This document shows, piece after piece, positions 20,589 to 31,591 of a DNA stretch of 64,000 bases; positions within the stretch are counted from its first letter, which is position 1; each line of letters starts with the position of its first letter. Origin of the DNA: Myxococcales bacterium (GTDB taxonomy: Bacteria > Myxococcota > Polyangia > Nannocystales > Nannocystaceae); assembly GCA_016793465.1 (NCBI GenBank), contig JAEUJW010000081.1:62001-126000 (forward strand), written 5' to 3'. Position numbers and translations under genes: made by a program. The notes under the pieces are model-generated. The model searched no databases and was not told the DNA's origin. It saw nothing but the letters and a program-made list of their open reading frames with translations.

Positions 20589-21461
20589 ATGCGCTACGAA
20601 GGGAAAGTCTACCGCCCGCCGTCGGAGTCCGACGCATACATCCTGCAGGCGACCGTCGGGTGCTCGTGGAACCGTTGCACGTACTGCGACATGTACCGCG
20701 ACAAGCCCTACCGCGAGCGGGATCTGCCGGAGGTGCTCGAGGACCTGCGGACCGCGGCGGTGATCGGGGGCGGGCGGATCGACAAGGTGTTCGTGGCCGA
20801 CGGCGACGCGCTCGGCATGCCGACGGCGTCGTGGCTGGCGATCCTCGACAAGGCGCGGGCCGGGTTCCCGCTGCTGCGCCGGGTCTCGTGCTACGCGACC
20901 GCGCAGAACCTGCTGAAGAAGTCGGCGGACGAGCTGGCGACGCTGCGCGAGCACGGGCTCACGCGGGTCTACGTCGGCCCCGAGTCGGGTGACGACGCCA
21001 CGCTGAAGCGCATCGCCAAGGGCTCGACGCACGCCGAGCACGTGGCGGCGGCGGACAAGGCGCGGGCGGCGGGCATCGAGCTGAGCGTGATCGTGCTGCT
21101 CGGGGTCGGCGGCACCGCGCGGGCGAGGGAGCACGCCGAGGCCACCGCCGACCTCATCACCGAGATGGACCCGGCGTACTTCGCGGCGCTGACGACCACG
21201 GTGATCCCGGGCACGCCGCTGCACCGCCTGCAGACCACGCGGCGCTTCGCGCTGCCGACCGTCGACGACATGCTGGTCGAGCTGCGCACGATCGTCGACC
21301 GCACGCGCCCGACCGACGCGGTGTTCCGCACCAACCACGCCTCGAACTACCTGCCGCTGAGCGGCCGGCTGCCGCACGACCGCGAGCGCATCGTCGAGAC
21401 CATCGACGGCGCGCTCGCGGGCCAGGTGCTGCTGCGGCCCGAGTGGGTGCGCGGCCTGTAG
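20589..21461 (+). CDS. Radical SAM protein
   Basis: 290 aa, start ATG (MRYEGKVYRPPSES). The cluster-binding motif is C25-SWNR-C30-TY-C33, the CX4CX2C variant of the Elp3-like group (GCSxNRCTFCxMY). GPESGDD and a TIM-barrel pattern follow. It binds one 4Fe-4S cluster and cleaves SAM to start radical chemistry; no second cluster or cobalamin domain is seen, and the substrate is unknown. Longer upstream frame to 20499 lacks family residues and is unlikely. Confidence 0.85.
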   Translation: MRYEGKVYRPPSESDAYILQATVGCSWNRCTYCDMYRDKPYRERDLPEVLEDLRTAAVIGGGRIDKVFVADGDALGMPTASWLAILDKARAGFPLLRRVSCYATAQNLLKKSADELATLREHGLTRVYVGPESGDDATLKRIAKGSTHAEHVAAADKARAAGIELSVIVLLGVGGTARAREHAEATADLITEMDPAYFAALTTTVIPGTPLHRLQTTRRFALPTVDDMLVELRTIVDRTRPTDAVFRTNHASNYLPLSGRLPHDRERIVETIDGALAGQVLLRPEWVRGL

Positions 21462-21502
21462 ACCTCGGAGATTCGCGGGGCGGCGCGGCGCCGCGGTCGC
21501 GC

Positions 21503-21532
21503 TTGACTTCGCGCGGCCGTCGGGGCGATGGT
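21503..21532 (+). promoter_or_regulatory. Sigma70-like promoter, leaderless-type
   Basis: TTGACT (21503-21508), an 18-nt spacer and GATGGT (21527-21532) lie 7 nt before the ATG at 21540. The -35 element is unusually clear for this window. Confidence 0.5.
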
Positions 21533-21539
21533 GCGCGCG

Positions 21540-22271
21540 ATGCTTCGCAACGCGACCTTATCCCTTGGCCTCCTCCTGCTGGCGCCCGCGTGCGGCGGCG
21601 ACGACGGCGGCGGCGACGACGGCAGCACCGGCGCCTCGAACGCCACGCCCGCCACGCCCGCGACGACGACGACGACGACGGGGGCGACCGACGGCGGCAC
21701 GACGGCGCCGACCGACACCGGCGTGCAGACCTCGGGCACCACGCCGCCGGACACCGGCGAGCAGACGACGTCGACGTCGAGCGACGACACCACCACCGGC
21801 GCGCCGGGCGGGACGTGCGCCGACTACTGCGCGACGATCGCCACCAACTGCACGGGGGCGCAGACGCAGTGGGGCAACGAGGGCTTCTGCGCGGCCAGCT
21901 GCGCGACGTTCCCGGTCGGCACGCCGGCGGACATGGCGGGCAACACGCTGGGCTGCCGCGTCTACCACGCGGGCGCGGCGGCGGGCGATCCGGCGACCCA
22001 CTGCGTGCACGCGGGGCCGGGCGGGTCCGGGGTGTGCGGGGCCGTCTGCGAGGGCTTCTGCTCGATCGGCATGGCGGCGTGCCCGGACAAGTGGGCCGAC
22101 GCGGCGGCGTGCATGGCGGCCTGCGCGACGTTCGACGACGCGGAGCCGTACGACGCGACCGACGTCAGCGGCAACTCGCTGGCGTGCCGGCTGTACCACG
22201 CGACCGCGGCGTCGGTGGATCCGGCGACCCACTGCGGGCACATCGGCGGCGACTCGCCGACGTGCATGTGA
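21540..22271 (+). CDS. Cys-rich lipoprotein with duplicated module
   Basis: 243 aa. The start at 21540 (MLRNATLSLGLLLLAPACGG, lipidated C18) is preferred over the ATG at 21528, which lies inside the promoter. A Thr/Gly/Asp-rich linker of about 70 residues follows, typical of Nannocystaceae lipoproteins. The mature part is two copies of a module with matching cysteines: the first ends GCRVYHAGAAAGDPATHC, the second ACRLYHATAASVDPATHC. Surface-exposed and disulfide-stabilised by inference. Function unknown. A strong terminator follows. Confidence 0.8.
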   Translation: MLRNATLSLGLLLLAPACGGDDGGGDDGSTGASNATPATPATTTTTTGATDGGTTAPTDTGVQTSGTTPPDTGEQTTSTSSDDTTTGAPGGTCADYCATIATNCTGAQTQWGNEGFCAASCATFPVGTPADMAGNTLGCRVYHAGAAAGDPATHCVHAGPGGSGVCGAVCEGFCSIGMAACPDKWADAAACMAACATFDDAEPYDATDVSGNSLACRLYHATAASVDPATHCGHIGGDSPTCM

Positions 22272-22348
22272 GCGCCGCCTCGCGTCTGCGGACCCGTCGC
22301 GGCGCGCTCGCGGAAAACTTTTCGACCCGCCGAGTCCGGGTTGCGTGC

Positions 22349-22381
22349 GGGCGCCGCGACTGCCGCGGCGCCCCGGTTTTT
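22349..22381 (+). terminator. Rho-independent terminator
   Basis: A perfect 10-bp stem, GGGCGCCGCG with its complement, closes a 5-nt loop and is followed after 3 nt by five T residues. It ends the Cys-rich lipoprotein gene and lies before the kinase promoter. Confidence 0.75.
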
Positions 22382-22450
22382 CGGCGGTATACGCGGGGTG
22401 TCGCCCGGCGGCACGGGGCCGATGTAAGCAGGTGGAATCAGCCCGCGTGG

Positions 22451-22456
22451 TACGTT
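22451..22456 (+). promoter_or_regulatory. -10 element TACGTT, leaderless-type
   Basis: TACGTT ends 6 nt before the GTG start at 22463. Confidence 0.5.
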
Positions 22457-22462
22457 GCCGGT

Positions 22463-23660
<1,198 letters not shown>

Positions 23661-23665
<5 letters not shown>

Positions 23666-23838
23666 GGCCGACGACCCGCGGGAACGACCCGCGGGGGTGT
23701 GGTCGCGGCGATCAGCCGACGAACCTCGGGTGCGGTCGCGGTGGTCGGCGAGGCCGACGACCCGCGGGGTCGACCCGCGGGGGGGTGGTCGGTGAGGCCG
23801 ACGAACCGCGGGGGTCAACCCGCGGGGGTGTGTTCGCG
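23661..23838. repeat. Repeated 3'-end region between convergent genes
   Basis: Three recognisable copies and one decayed copy of a unit GAGGCCGACGA(C/A)CCGCGGG-GACCCGCGGGGG-TGGTCG fill the gap. The left copy includes the kinase stop, the right copy includes the stop of the next gene (TCAACCCGCGGG). Confidence 0.75.
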
Positions 23839-24756
23839 GTGGACGGCGGTGAGGCGGGCGGTGTGGTCGCGGAGCTCGCGGGCGTCGCTGGCTTGATCGG
23901 CGGCGAGGGCCCGGAAGGCGGCGGACACGGCCTCGTAGAGCGCCTCGGACTGGCCGTGCAGGGCGGCGAGGGCGGCGTCGCTGGCGGCGCGGGCGTCGGC
24001 GTCGTCGCCGCGGCGGGCGGCGAGGGCCTGGATGCGGGCGATGCGGGGGACCTGGCGCAGGAGGTCGAGCGCGACCTCCTCGGCGGCGGCGATCATGCCG
24101 GGGGCGTCGATGTCGGACAGGGCGAGCAGCTGCGGGTCGTGGAGGAGCTCGTGGAGCTGGCGGTAGTTCTCGACGGCGGCGTCGACGCGGGCGCGCAGGT
24201 CGGGCTGGAGGTCGCGAGGGAGCTCGGACAGGGCGACGCCGACGGGGCCGGGGATCGCGGGCGACGCGGACGGCGGGGCGGCGGTCTCGGCGACGAGCGC
24301 GGGCGGGTCGTCGGATGGCCTGGTGGGGTCGCTCGCGGGCGGGTCGGCGGGCAGCGGCTTCGGGGTGGGGATGACCACGAGGTCGCGCGGGAGCGCGCGG
24401 TGGCGGCGGACGATCTGGGCGGCGAGGTAGACGAACACGGCGGCGGCGACGTAGAACCCGGCGTCTCCGGCGGAGCTGATGCCGACCCAGCCGATCAGCA
24501 CGGCGTAGATGCCGGCGCCGTAGAGGCGGCCCCTGAGGCCGACGGGGTCGTCGCCCGCCATCAGGCCGGCGGTGATGGCCAGCACGAACACGGTGCCGAC
24601 GCCGACGACGAGCCCGAGCAGCAGGCCCCAGCCGACGCCCCAGCCGGCGAAGCCGAACACCATCGCGGTCGCGGCGAGGCCGGTGAGGTAGCCGTCGCTG
24701 TAGAGCGGGTGGTCGAGGCGCTGCTCGAGCTCCTTGCCGGTGAGGGTGGTCGTCAT
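23815..24756 (-). CDS. Hypothetical membrane protein
   Basis: 313 aa. After a short cytoplasmic start (MTTTLTGKELEQRLDHPLYS) there are about four hydrophobic spans between residues 25 and 115, rich in Gly and Trp (FAGWGVGWGLLLGLVVG). A Pro-rich linker follows (about 125-165), then a soluble helical C-terminal region to 313. No family recognised. Its ATG overlaps the TGA of the GH44 gene (24753-24756), so it is translated from the same message and could help export or retain the enzyme, which is inference. Confidence 0.65.
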   Translation of the reverse strand: MTTTLTGKELEQRLDHPLYSDGYLTGLAATAMVFGFAGWGVGWGLLLGLVVGVGTVFVLAITAGLMAGDDPVGLRGRLYGAGIYAVLIGWVGISSAGDAGFYVAAAVFVYLAAQIVRRHRALPRDLVVIPTPKPLPADPPASDPTRPSDDPPALVAETAAPPSASPAIPGPVGVALSELPRDLQPDLRARVDAAVENYRQLHELLHDPQLLALSDIDAPGMIAAAEEVALDLLRQVPRIARIQALAARRGDDADARAASDAALAALHGQSEALYEAVSAAFRALAADQASDARELRDHTARLTAVHREHTPAG

Positions 24757-26606
24757 GGGCGCGGGACGAGGACGGAGACGCTGAGCGGGGGCATGTCGTA
24801 GAGGAACGCGTTGGTGGCGGCGAGCGCGGGACCGGGCGCGGAGCTCAGGGCCGGGGCGGCGCCGGTGAGCTGCCAGACGTCGACGGCGGAGTACTCGGCG
24901 TAGGCGGCGAGCGTGACGGCGGCGCTGACGCCGGCGTCGGACTTGTTGATGGCGACGACGACGGTGCGGGCCGGGTCCTGGGCGTCGATGCTGGCGTAGA
25001 CCGAGGACAGGGCGTCGTCGCTGGTGGTCGCGTGGATCGAGGTGTCGCCGAAGCGGGCGCCGTCGTCGTCGTAGCTGGTGAACACGCGGAAGGCGGCGTC
25101 GATGTACGCCTGCTGGTCGGACAGGGCCCAGTAGGCGGCGAGGGCGACGCCGTGGCGGCCGAAGATGCCGAGCACGTCGGCCTGGGCGATGCCGCCGGAG
25201 ATGTGGCCGCCGCCGCCGTAGTTGTACTCGGTGAAGCCGATGCCGGTGCCGGGGTAGCGGGCGTCGATGATGCCCTGCAGCCACGGCAGCAGGGCGATCG
25301 GGCCCTGCAGGTAGTCGTCGGCGATCCACGAGTCTTCCTGATAGGTCGGGTCCCACAGCGAGCGCGGGGCCTGCACGCGGGCGGCGACCGAGCCGGGCGC
25401 GGTGTCGTCGCCGGTGATGCGCTGGCCGTTGCCGACGGCCTCGGGGTACCAGTGCAGGTCGAGCACGTCGACGAGGCGCAGGCCGGCGTCGGCCTCGGCG
25501 GCGGCCATGCGCCCGAGGTAGTAGTCGATGAAGTTGGGGCCGACGGCGTCGGGGGCGTTCTGCAGGGTGACGTAGCCGTTGTAGCCGTAGGACACGAAGC
25601 CGGTGACGACGGCGTCGGGGGCGACGGCCTTGATCGCGGCGGCGAACTCGATGTTCTTGTCGGCGAGCTCGGCGTAGCCGACGGGGCCCGGGTGGATGCG
25701 GGCGTGGGTGCCGGACCAGAGGTCGGGCTCGTTGTCGAGGGAGAACAGCACGCGGTCGGCGGCGAAGGCCTCGGGGCGGCGGCTCTGCAGGAAGGCGACG
25801 AACTCGTCCTGGTAGACGGCGTGGTCGGCGGTGTCGGGCGGGTCGGCGAAGGCGCCGCCCTTGGCGGCGATGGTCGGGTGGAAGCGGGCCTCGAGGTAAT
25901 TGGGGGTCTGGTCGACGTCGCCGCCGCCGTCCTTGTCCGCGGCGACGTGGCCGCAGATCGGGACCGTGAGCAGCACGTCGGCGTCGGCGCCGAGGGCCTG
26001 GTCGACGGCGAACAGCGGGACCGAGGCGGGCGCGTCGCCGTCGACGCCGAGGGTCGACGGCAGGAAGTCGTCGTTCTGGTGCATGTAGTCGGAGCCGGCG
26101 TTGCTGGCGTTGTTCTCCCAGTTGTAGGCGGTCATGCGGTTGCCGCCCTGGCGCACCAGGCCGAGGCCGCGGAGCGCGGTGCCGAGGTCGTGCGGCTGGT
26201 TGTGGCCGTAGATCCGCGGGTCGATGCGGCGGTTGTCCTGGTCGGCGCGGACCTCGAAGGTGACGTCGCCGGGGCCCGGATCGCCGGGCTCGACGATCTC
26301 GCCGGGGTCGGGGACGCCGGTGGTGTCGGTCGGGTCGGTGAGCGTCACGCCGGTGTCGGGGTCGCCGGTCGGACCGCCGGTGTCGTCGGGGGTCGTCGTC
26401 GGCGTGCTCGGGCCGCCGGTCGGGTCGCCGGTCGGGTCGCCGGTCGGGTCGCTCGCCGTGCCGTCGGCGGTCGGGCTGGCGGTCGGGTCGCCCGAGGGGT
26501 CGCCGGTGGGGCTGGCGGTCGATCCGGCGTCGTCGCTGCCGCCGCCGTTGCACGCCAGCACGAAGGTCCACGCCAGAGTCCCGATCCACCGATCCGCCGT
26601 CCGCAT
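24753..26606 (-). CDS. GH44-like glycoside hydrolase lipoprotein
   Basis: 617 aa. Lipoprotein signal with C19 (TFVLACNGG), then about 85 residues of Asp/Pro/Thr/Gly linker. The catalytic region starts near residue 120 and shows GH44 hallmarks: IYGHNQPH, RQGGNRMTAYNWENNASNAG, acid/base glutamate in SLDNEPDLW (E293), LDLHWYPEA, and nucleophile glutamate in GFTEYNYGG (E460). The C-terminal about 120 residues form the accessory beta-domain. GH44 enzymes cleave beta-1,4-glucan or xyloglucan chains; here it would be tethered outside the cell. A TATCCT 6 nt upstream fixes the start. Confidence 0.85.
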   Translation of the reverse strand: MRTADRWIGTLAWTFVLACNGGGSDDAGSTASPTGDPSGDPTASPTADGTASDPTGDPTGDPTGGPSTPTTTPDDTGGPTGDPDTGVTLTDPTDTTGVPDPGEIVEPGDPGPGDVTFEVRADQDNRRIDPRIYGHNQPHDLGTALRGLGLVRQGGNRMTAYNWENNASNAGSDYMHQNDDFLPSTLGVDGDAPASVPLFAVDQALGADADVLLTVPICGHVAADKDGGGDVDQTPNYLEARFHPTIAAKGGAFADPPDTADHAVYQDEFVAFLQSRRPEAFAADRVLFSLDNEPDLWSGTHARIHPGPVGYAELADKNIEFAAAIKAVAPDAVVTGFVSYGYNGYVTLQNAPDAVGPNFIDYYLGRMAAAEADAGLRLVDVLDLHWYPEAVGNGQRITGDDTAPGSVAARVQAPRSLWDPTYQEDSWIADDYLQGPIALLPWLQGIIDARYPGTGIGFTEYNYGGGGHISGGIAQADVLGIFGRHGVALAAYWALSDQQAYIDAAFRVFTSYDDDGARFGDTSIHATTSDDALSSVYASIDAQDPARTVVVAINKSDAGVSAAVTLAAYAEYSAVDVWQLTGAAPALSSAPGPALAATNAFLYDMPPLSVSVLVPRP

Positions 26607-26612
26607 CGCGGC

Positions 26613-26618
26613 AGGATA
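26613..26618 (-). promoter_or_regulatory. -10 element TATCCT, leaderless-type
   Basis: On the minus strand TATCCT ends 6 nt before the ATG of the GH44 gene at 26606. Confidence 0.55.
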
Positions 26619-26646
26619 ACGCAATCCCGCCGGGCCATGGCCGCGC

Positions 26647-26676
26647 GGCGACACGGGCGCGCGCGCCCGTGTCGCC
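26647..26676. promoter_or_regulatory. 30-bp perfect palindrome, candidate operator
   Basis: GGCGACACGGGCGCG is followed directly by its reverse complement. It lies midway between the divergent -10 elements at 26613 and 26695, close to or overlapping both -35 regions. It could be a shared operator or a cruciform-forming site. Confidence 0.55.
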
Positions 26677-26694
26677 CGCGGGCTCCGCAGACTG

Positions 26695-26700
26695 TAGAGT
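26695..26700 (+). promoter_or_regulatory. -10 element TAGAGT, leaderless-type
   Basis: TAGAGT ends 6 nt before the GTG start at 26707. Confidence 0.55.
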
Positions 26701-26706
26701 GGGCCG

Positions 26707-27417
26707 GTGGCGCAGCACGAGACCCTGAGCTTGACGAAGTTGGTGGCCGCGGTCGGCGGCGGGTTGCTGGTGGCGGCGTTCTTCCTGCCGGTGGTCGACG
26801 TGCAGGCGGGCGGGGCCGCGGCGCGCGACATGTTCGGGGTCAAGGCGATGCGCCAGGAGATCGAGCGCTCGCGCGACCTGACGCTGGTGCAGCCGCTGAT
26901 CGAGCCGGCGCTGCAGTCGTACGAGGCGTTCGCGGCGACGCCGAGCCTGCGCAACCTGTCGGCGGTGTGCGGGGTGACCAAGGAGATCCTCGGCACCTCG
27001 CTGACGCTGCCGATCCCGCGCCGCACCGACGTCGAGATCGCGGCGGGCGTGCTCGGGGTGGTGCGGCCGGTGCTGTGGATGCTGCCGCTGGTCGGGCTGG
27101 TCCAGCTGGCGCTGCCGCTGGCCACGCTGCGCCGCGGGCACGCGGGCGTGCTCGGGCTGGTGGCCCGCTTCCTGTTCGGGGTCGTGCTGCTGATGCTGGC
27201 GCTGGTGCCGGTGCTCGGAGTGTCGGCCGCCGAGCGGCCGTTCATCGGCGTGGGGGTGTGGGCGCTGCTCGCGGGCTCGGCGGCGATGGTCGCCGCCGGG
27301 CTGTTCGGGGTGACCCGGCGGAACTGGTGGATCGTCTATCTGATCCAGGGGCTGCTGCTGGCGGGCATCGTCGGCTTCATCGTCATGCTCGTGAAGGCGG
27401 CCAGCCAGGCGATGTAG
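26707..27417 (+). CDS. Hypothetical four-span membrane protein
   Basis: 236 aa, GTG start set by TAGAGT 6 nt upstream. One span near residues 12-32 (AAVGGGLLVAAFFLPVV), a soluble loop of about 90 residues with a single cysteine, then three spans (about 120-142, 150-172, 180-202) and a last one near 208-230. The loop on the far side of the first span could be exposed. No family recognised. It is divergent from the GH44 gene and shares its palindromic intergenic region. Confidence 0.65.
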   Translation: MAQHETLSLTKLVAAVGGGLLVAAFFLPVVDVQAGGAAARDMFGVKAMRQEIERSRDLTLVQPLIEPALQSYEAFAATPSLRNLSAVCGVTKEILGTSLTLPIPRRTDVEIAAGVLGVVRPVLWMLPLVGLVQLALPLATLRRGHAGVLGLVARFLFGVVLLMLALVPVLGVSAAERPFIGVGVWALLAGSAAMVAAGLFGVTRRNWWIVYLIQGLLLAGIVGFIVMLVKAASQAM

Positions 27418-27438
27418 CCGGCCGCCCTCGCGGGGCGC

Positions 27439-29226
<1,788 letters not shown>

Positions 29227-29232
29227 CGCCGC

Positions 29233-29238
29233 ATCGTA
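29233..29238 (-). promoter_or_regulatory. -10 element TACGAT, leaderless-type
   Basis: On the minus strand TACGAT ends 6 nt before the ATG at 29226. Confidence 0.5.
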
Positions 29239-29307
29239 GGGGCGGCGCACGCGGCGGTAAAGCCGCCGCGGGCCGGCGGAATCGCCCCCGTGCGGCGGGC
29301 CGGGCGA

Positions 29308-31257
29308 TCAGCGGCGCGGCTGGATCATCTGGAAGTAGCGCTTGATGCGGCGGCGCTGGGGCGCGGGCAGGGCCTCGCTGTCGAGGCTCGACTGGGCGAA
29401 GTTGCGGTAGTCCTGATAGACGTCGCGGTAGGCGGCGTCGGCGAAGCCCTCCTGGCTGGCGGTGCGGATGACCTCGGCCCGGGTCGCGCCGCTGCCCTTC
29501 CTGGGGTTGACCTTGACCGGCTTGGTCCTGGCCTTGATGCCGGCGGGATCTCCGAGCGGGTCCGCGGCGCCGTTGCCCATGCCGTCGCCCATGCCCTGGC
29601 CGTCGGCGCCTCGCTGGCCGTCGCCCTGGCCGTCGCCGTCCTGGCCGTCGCCGTCGCCGTCGCCGTCGCTGCCCTGGCTGTCGCCGTCGCCGTCCTGGCT
29701 GTCGCCGTCGCCGCTCTCCATGATCATGTCGGGGTCGCCGTCGCCGATGTCGCCCTCGACGAGCATGCTCGGGCCCTTCTGCTCGCCCTTCTTGCCCTTG
29801 CCCTTGGCGGCCTTGGCGAAGCGCTGCATCTGCTGGCGGCGCTTGTCGTCCTGCTCGCCGCGGTTGCCGGCCTTGCGCAGGAAGCTCTTGGCCTCCTCCA
29901 TGTCGTCGCGGGCCTGGCCGAGGCGGCGCGACTTGCTGGCCTTGCGGGCGGCGTCGCCGGTGTTGCGGCGCAGGCGCTCGAGGCCGCGTTTCTGCTGGTC
30001 CTTGCCGTTCTGGCCCCGGGCGTCGGCGGCGTCGCGGCGCAGCTGATCGAGCTTGCGCTGGGCCTCCTTCTCGCGCTCGTGCTGGCGGCGCAGCTCGTCG
30101 ACGCGCTGCTGCTGCTTCTTCAGGCGGCGCTCCTGCTCCTCGGGGTCGGCGGCGGGCTGCTTCTGCTGGCGCTTCAGGCGGCGCTCGGCCTCGGCGAGCT
30201 GGGCGGCGGTGTCGGTGTTCTCGCCGGCGGCCTTGCCGAGGGCCTTCTCGGCGGCGGCCATGGCCCGCTCCATGGCCTGCGTCTCGGCCTCGCTGCGGGC
30301 GGCGGCCTCCTCGGCGTCGGTGAGGGCCTGCTCGGTGCGCTCGGCGTCCCCCTCGGCGAGGGCCTCGCCGGCGGGGCGGGTGATCTGCTCCTGCTCGAGG
30401 GCCTCGGCCATCTCGCGCAGGCCCTCCGACAGGATCGCAGGGTCGGCGTCCTGCTCGGCCTCGAGGGCGGCCTCGGCCTCGGCGAGCTGCTGCTCGAGCG
30501 ACTCGAGCCTGGCGAACGCGGCGGCGCGGTCGATCTCCCCGCGCGTGAACTGGTCGAGGACCGCGAGCATCTGCTCGGCGATGGCGGCGGCGACGTCGTC
30601 GCCGCGCCTCAGCTGGCGCAGGTCCTCGCGCAGGGGCTCGGCGAGGGCGCGGTCGGGGGCCGGGCGGGCGACCCTGGCCTCGGGCGGGACTTCGCCGGGT
30701 CGCGCCTCGACGGCGTCGGCGACCGCCTGCGGGGCCGGCGGCACGAACATGGCCCCGAGGACAGCCAGGGCGGCGAACCACCCGAGCAGGAGGTCGCGCC
30801 GGCGCGGGCGCGGCAGCGGCACGACCGGGCGGGCGTCGAGGCCGGGGGCGGCGGCGGCGGCGTCGGCGGTGAGCAGGGCGACGAGGTCGGCGCTGCGCGG
30901 GTCTTGAGCTGTCCCCAGGGACAGGTTCGAATCGGCGGCGCCGAGCTCGATGGCCCCGCCGAGCAGGTCGTGCAGGCCGTAGTGGGCGTCGAGGCGGCGG
31001 GCGGCGGCCCGCAGCGGGCGCGGGCGCAGCATGGCCCAGGCGAGCACCAGCGGCGCCGGGACGAGGCCGAGCCACGGCAGCCAGGTCAGGGTGGGCGGGT
31101 CGCCGGCGCCCCAGCGGTGGGCGGCGGCCAGGCCGACGGCGGTGATGCCGAGGCCGAGCGGGAGGGCGAGCGAGGTGAGCAGGGCGGTGGCCTCGGCCAG
31201 GCGCTCGCGCCGCTGGACGGCGCGGACGAGTCGGTGGACGGCGCGCAGGTCGGTCAT
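29308..31257 (-). CDS. DUF4175-like membrane coiled-coil protein
   Basis: 649 aa. Two hydrophobic spans near residues 22-75 and a third near 155-175 (LLLGWFAALAVLGAMFV). Residues about 200-480 are highly charged helices, Glu/Ala- then Lys/Arg/Gln-rich, predicted coiled coil. A low-complexity Gly-Asp repeat (GDGDSQDGDGDSQG, about 505-570) follows. The C-terminus, NFAQSSLDSEALPAPQRRR then KRYFQMI, matches the closing motif of DUF4175-like proteins that accompany MoxR-DUF58-VWA clusters. So it is probably a partner of the operon at 13.4-20.4 kb although 9 kb away. A palindrome copy at 30907-30931 encodes NLSLGTAQD. Confidence 0.7.
   Translation of the reverse strand: MTDLRAVHRLVRAVQRRERLAEATALLTSLALPLGLGITAVGLAAAHRWGAGDPPTLTWLPWLGLVPAPLVLAWAMLRPRPLRAAARRLDAHYGLHDLLGGAIELGAADSNLSLGTAQDPRSADLVALLTADAAAAAPGLDARPVVPLPRPRRRDLLLGWFAALAVLGAMFVPPAPQAVADAVEARPGEVPPEARVARPAPDRALAEPLREDLRQLRRGDDVAAAIAEQMLAVLDQFTRGEIDRAAAFARLESLEQQLAEAEAALEAEQDADPAILSEGLREMAEALEQEQITRPAGEALAEGDAERTEQALTDAEEAAARSEAETQAMERAMAAAEKALGKAAGENTDTAAQLAEAERRLKRQQKQPAADPEEQERRLKKQQQRVDELRRQHEREKEAQRKLDQLRRDAADARGQNGKDQQKRGLERLRRNTGDAARKASKSRRLGQARDDMEEAKSFLRKAGNRGEQDDKRRQQMQRFAKAAKGKGKKGEQKGPSMLVEGDIGDGDPDMIMESGDGDSQDGDGDSQGSDGDGDGDGQDGDGQGDGQRGADGQGMGDGMGNGAADPLGDPAGIKARTKPVKVNPRKGSGATRAEVIRTASQEGFADAAYRDVYQDYRNFAQSSLDSEALPAPQRRRIKRYFQMIQPRR
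29627..29718. repeat. Low-complexity Gly-Asp codon repeat
   Basis: Repeated GTCGCCGTC-type units encode GDGDSQ/GDGDGDG stretches within the DUF4175-like protein. The Asp-rich repeat may bind divalent cations. Confidence 0.7.
30907..30931. repeat. Copy of the CTGTCCC/GGGACAG element
   Basis: CTGTCCCCAGGGACAG, an eight-base-arm inverted repeat, followed by GTTCGAA. It lies in frame in the DUF4175-like gene. Confidence 0.65.
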
Positions 31258-31309
31258 CGGGGGCCTCGCTCGGACCCGCGGGGGCGGGCGGTGGTTTGTG
31301 GCCGGCGCA

Positions 31310-31320
31310 TGGGACAGGTG
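31310..31320. repeat. Half copy of the GGGACAGG element
   Basis: TGGGACAGGTG stands 53 bp upstream of the DUF4175-like start codon, at the edge of the triplicated cluster. Confidence 0.3.
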
Positions 31321-31380
31321 CAGGGGCGCGCGGCGGGCCCGCGCGGGCGGGGCGCCGGCCCGGCTTGTACGCGCGCGGCG

Positions 31381-31562
31381 GCGGATCGAGCCTGGCCCGG
31401 GGGACAGGTCGCAGCGGCCCGGCGCGCGTCGACGCCCGCGAGGCGGCGCGCCAGGCGGGCGACGGATCGAGCCTGGCCCGGGGGACAGGTCGGCGGGCGC
31501 GGCGTGGAGCGCCCGCGGGCGCGCGCCGTGACCTCGCGGGGCTGGCCCGGGGGACAGGTCGG
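31381..31562. repeat. Three tandem palindrome copies in a gene-free stretch
   Basis: The 334-bp gap 31258-31591 holds no gene. It carries three copies of a core CTGGCCCGGGGGACAGGTC (31391-31410, 31472-31490, 31541-31560) spaced 70-81 bp apart; the first two share the extra left flank GGATCGAGC. They lie just past the stop of the HExxH lipoprotein gene. Confidence 0.8.
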
Positions 31563-31591
31563 TGCGGTGCTCGGCTGGCGCACGGGGCGGG

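Noticed and set aside
30921..30932. ACAGGTTCGAATC resembling a tRNA T-arm
   Set aside because: It lies in frame in a coding gene, has no acceptor or anticodon arms, and is part of the palindromic element. A GGGTTCGAACCC at about 62630 was rejected for the same reasons.
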